From Desulfobacterales bacterium (GTDB lineage Bacteria > Desulfobacterota > Desulfobacteria > Desulfobacterales > Desulfobacteraceae): a stretch of DNA of 5,763 bases. Positions 5,665 through 5,763 of this stretch are shown one piece after another (positions within the stretch are counted from its first letter, which is position 1; every line of letters begins with the position of its first letter). The notes under the pieces are model-generated. The model saw only the letters and a list, made by a program, of their open reading frames with translations, made no database searches and was not told where the DNA came from. Made by a program: the position numbers and the translations under genes. Location: the NCBI GenBank assembly GCA_022361315.1, contig JAKSBB010000203.1:1-5763 (forward strand). The letters run 5' to 3'.

Positions 5665-5763
5665 GTATTGTCCCAAAGGTTTCACCCAATATGGAACTCT
5701 TCAGGCGCACGAAAGGACACACACCGGAGAAAAGCCATTTCAGTGCCAGTTCTGTGACAAGGC
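5665..5763 (+). CDS. Exon of an animal-type C2H2 (Krueppel-like) zinc-finger protein, partial
   Basis: Read from 5666 the exon encodes [19 protein letters not shown] followed by [13 protein letters not shown] and then the window ends. This is the C-X12-H-X3-H part of one finger (C at 5669, H at 5708 and 5720), the highly conserved TGEKP linker (5723-5737), and the C-X2-C start of the next finger (5744 and 5753). K and F also fall at their usual places in the first finger (C-P-K-G-F). Its first cysteine is absent and should lie in the previous exon, two codons before the Tyr. C2H2 proteins with TGEKP linkers are nuclear DNA-binding proteins of eukaryotes, mostly animals; bacterial Ros/MucR fingers differ in spacing and lack this linker. 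The gene continues beyond the window on both sides, so its identity cannot be given. Confidence 0.85.

Noticed and set aside
5591..5763. A bacterial gene starting at the ATG at 5591 and running into the zinc fingers
   Set aside because: The frame is open, but the first 24 codons merely translate the pyrimidine tract (Phe, Ser, Pro, Ile, Leu), there is no good ribosome binding site, and the finger lacks its first cysteine, which the splice-acceptor reading explains.
5665..5763. Prokaryotic Ros/MucR-type zinc finger
   Set aside because: Those have different Cys/His spacing, a single finger and no TGEKP linker; here spacing and linker are those of eukaryotic tandem fingers.

Overview
Most of this window (1 to about 5400) reads as ordinary bacterial chromosome: dense genes without introns, good Shine-Dalgarno sequences, and a c-di-GMP signalling protein of the PAS plus HD-GYP type. 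Gene style (solitary periplasmic solute-binding protein, HD-GYP protein, GC-rich third positions mixed with AT-rich spacers) suggests a Gram-negative, perhaps a sulfate reducer of the Desulfobacterota. That assignment is an impression from protein character and was not tested by any search.

Layout. 2-337 (+): end of a GNAT acetyltransferase cut by the window edge. 438-1874 (-): a 478-residue soluble protein I do not recognise. 1995-3287 (-): a 430-residue protein with a PAS-like sensor half, a coiled coil and a complete HD-GYP phosphodiesterase half. 3288-3556: a divergent control region with candidate promoters for both directions, several short direct repeats, and a leader with overlapping inverted repeats before the HD-GYP gene. 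3557-4678 (+): a 12-helix major facilitator transporter. 4659-5390 (-): a secreted family 3 solute-binding protein whose end overlaps the transporter's end by 20 bp, tail to tail. No two of these genes form an obvious dedicated pathway. The HD-GYP protein and the unknown protein lie in the same direction 120 bp apart and may be partly co-transcribed, but the second has its own candidate promoter.

The striking part is the right end. From 5665 to the edge the + strand encodes canonical animal-type C2H2 zinc fingers: Cys-X12-His-X3-His, the TGEKP linker, then the Cys-X2-Cys of the next finger. Directly before it lies a 59-base run with no G, about 85% pyrimidine over its last 54 bases, ending in TAG: a textbook eukaryotic 3' splice site, placed so that the missing first cysteine of the first finger would lie in an upstream exon. 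The bacterial signal ends with the ribosome binding site at 5395-5400. A bacterium-to-animal junction therefore lies somewhere in about 5401-5604. The simplest explanation is a chimeric or contaminated assembly (bacterium plus animal host or sample DNA). A real insertion of bacterial DNA into an animal genome is possible but needs reads spanning the junction.

I see no rRNA, tRNA, CRISPR array, transposase or convincing intrinsic terminator.
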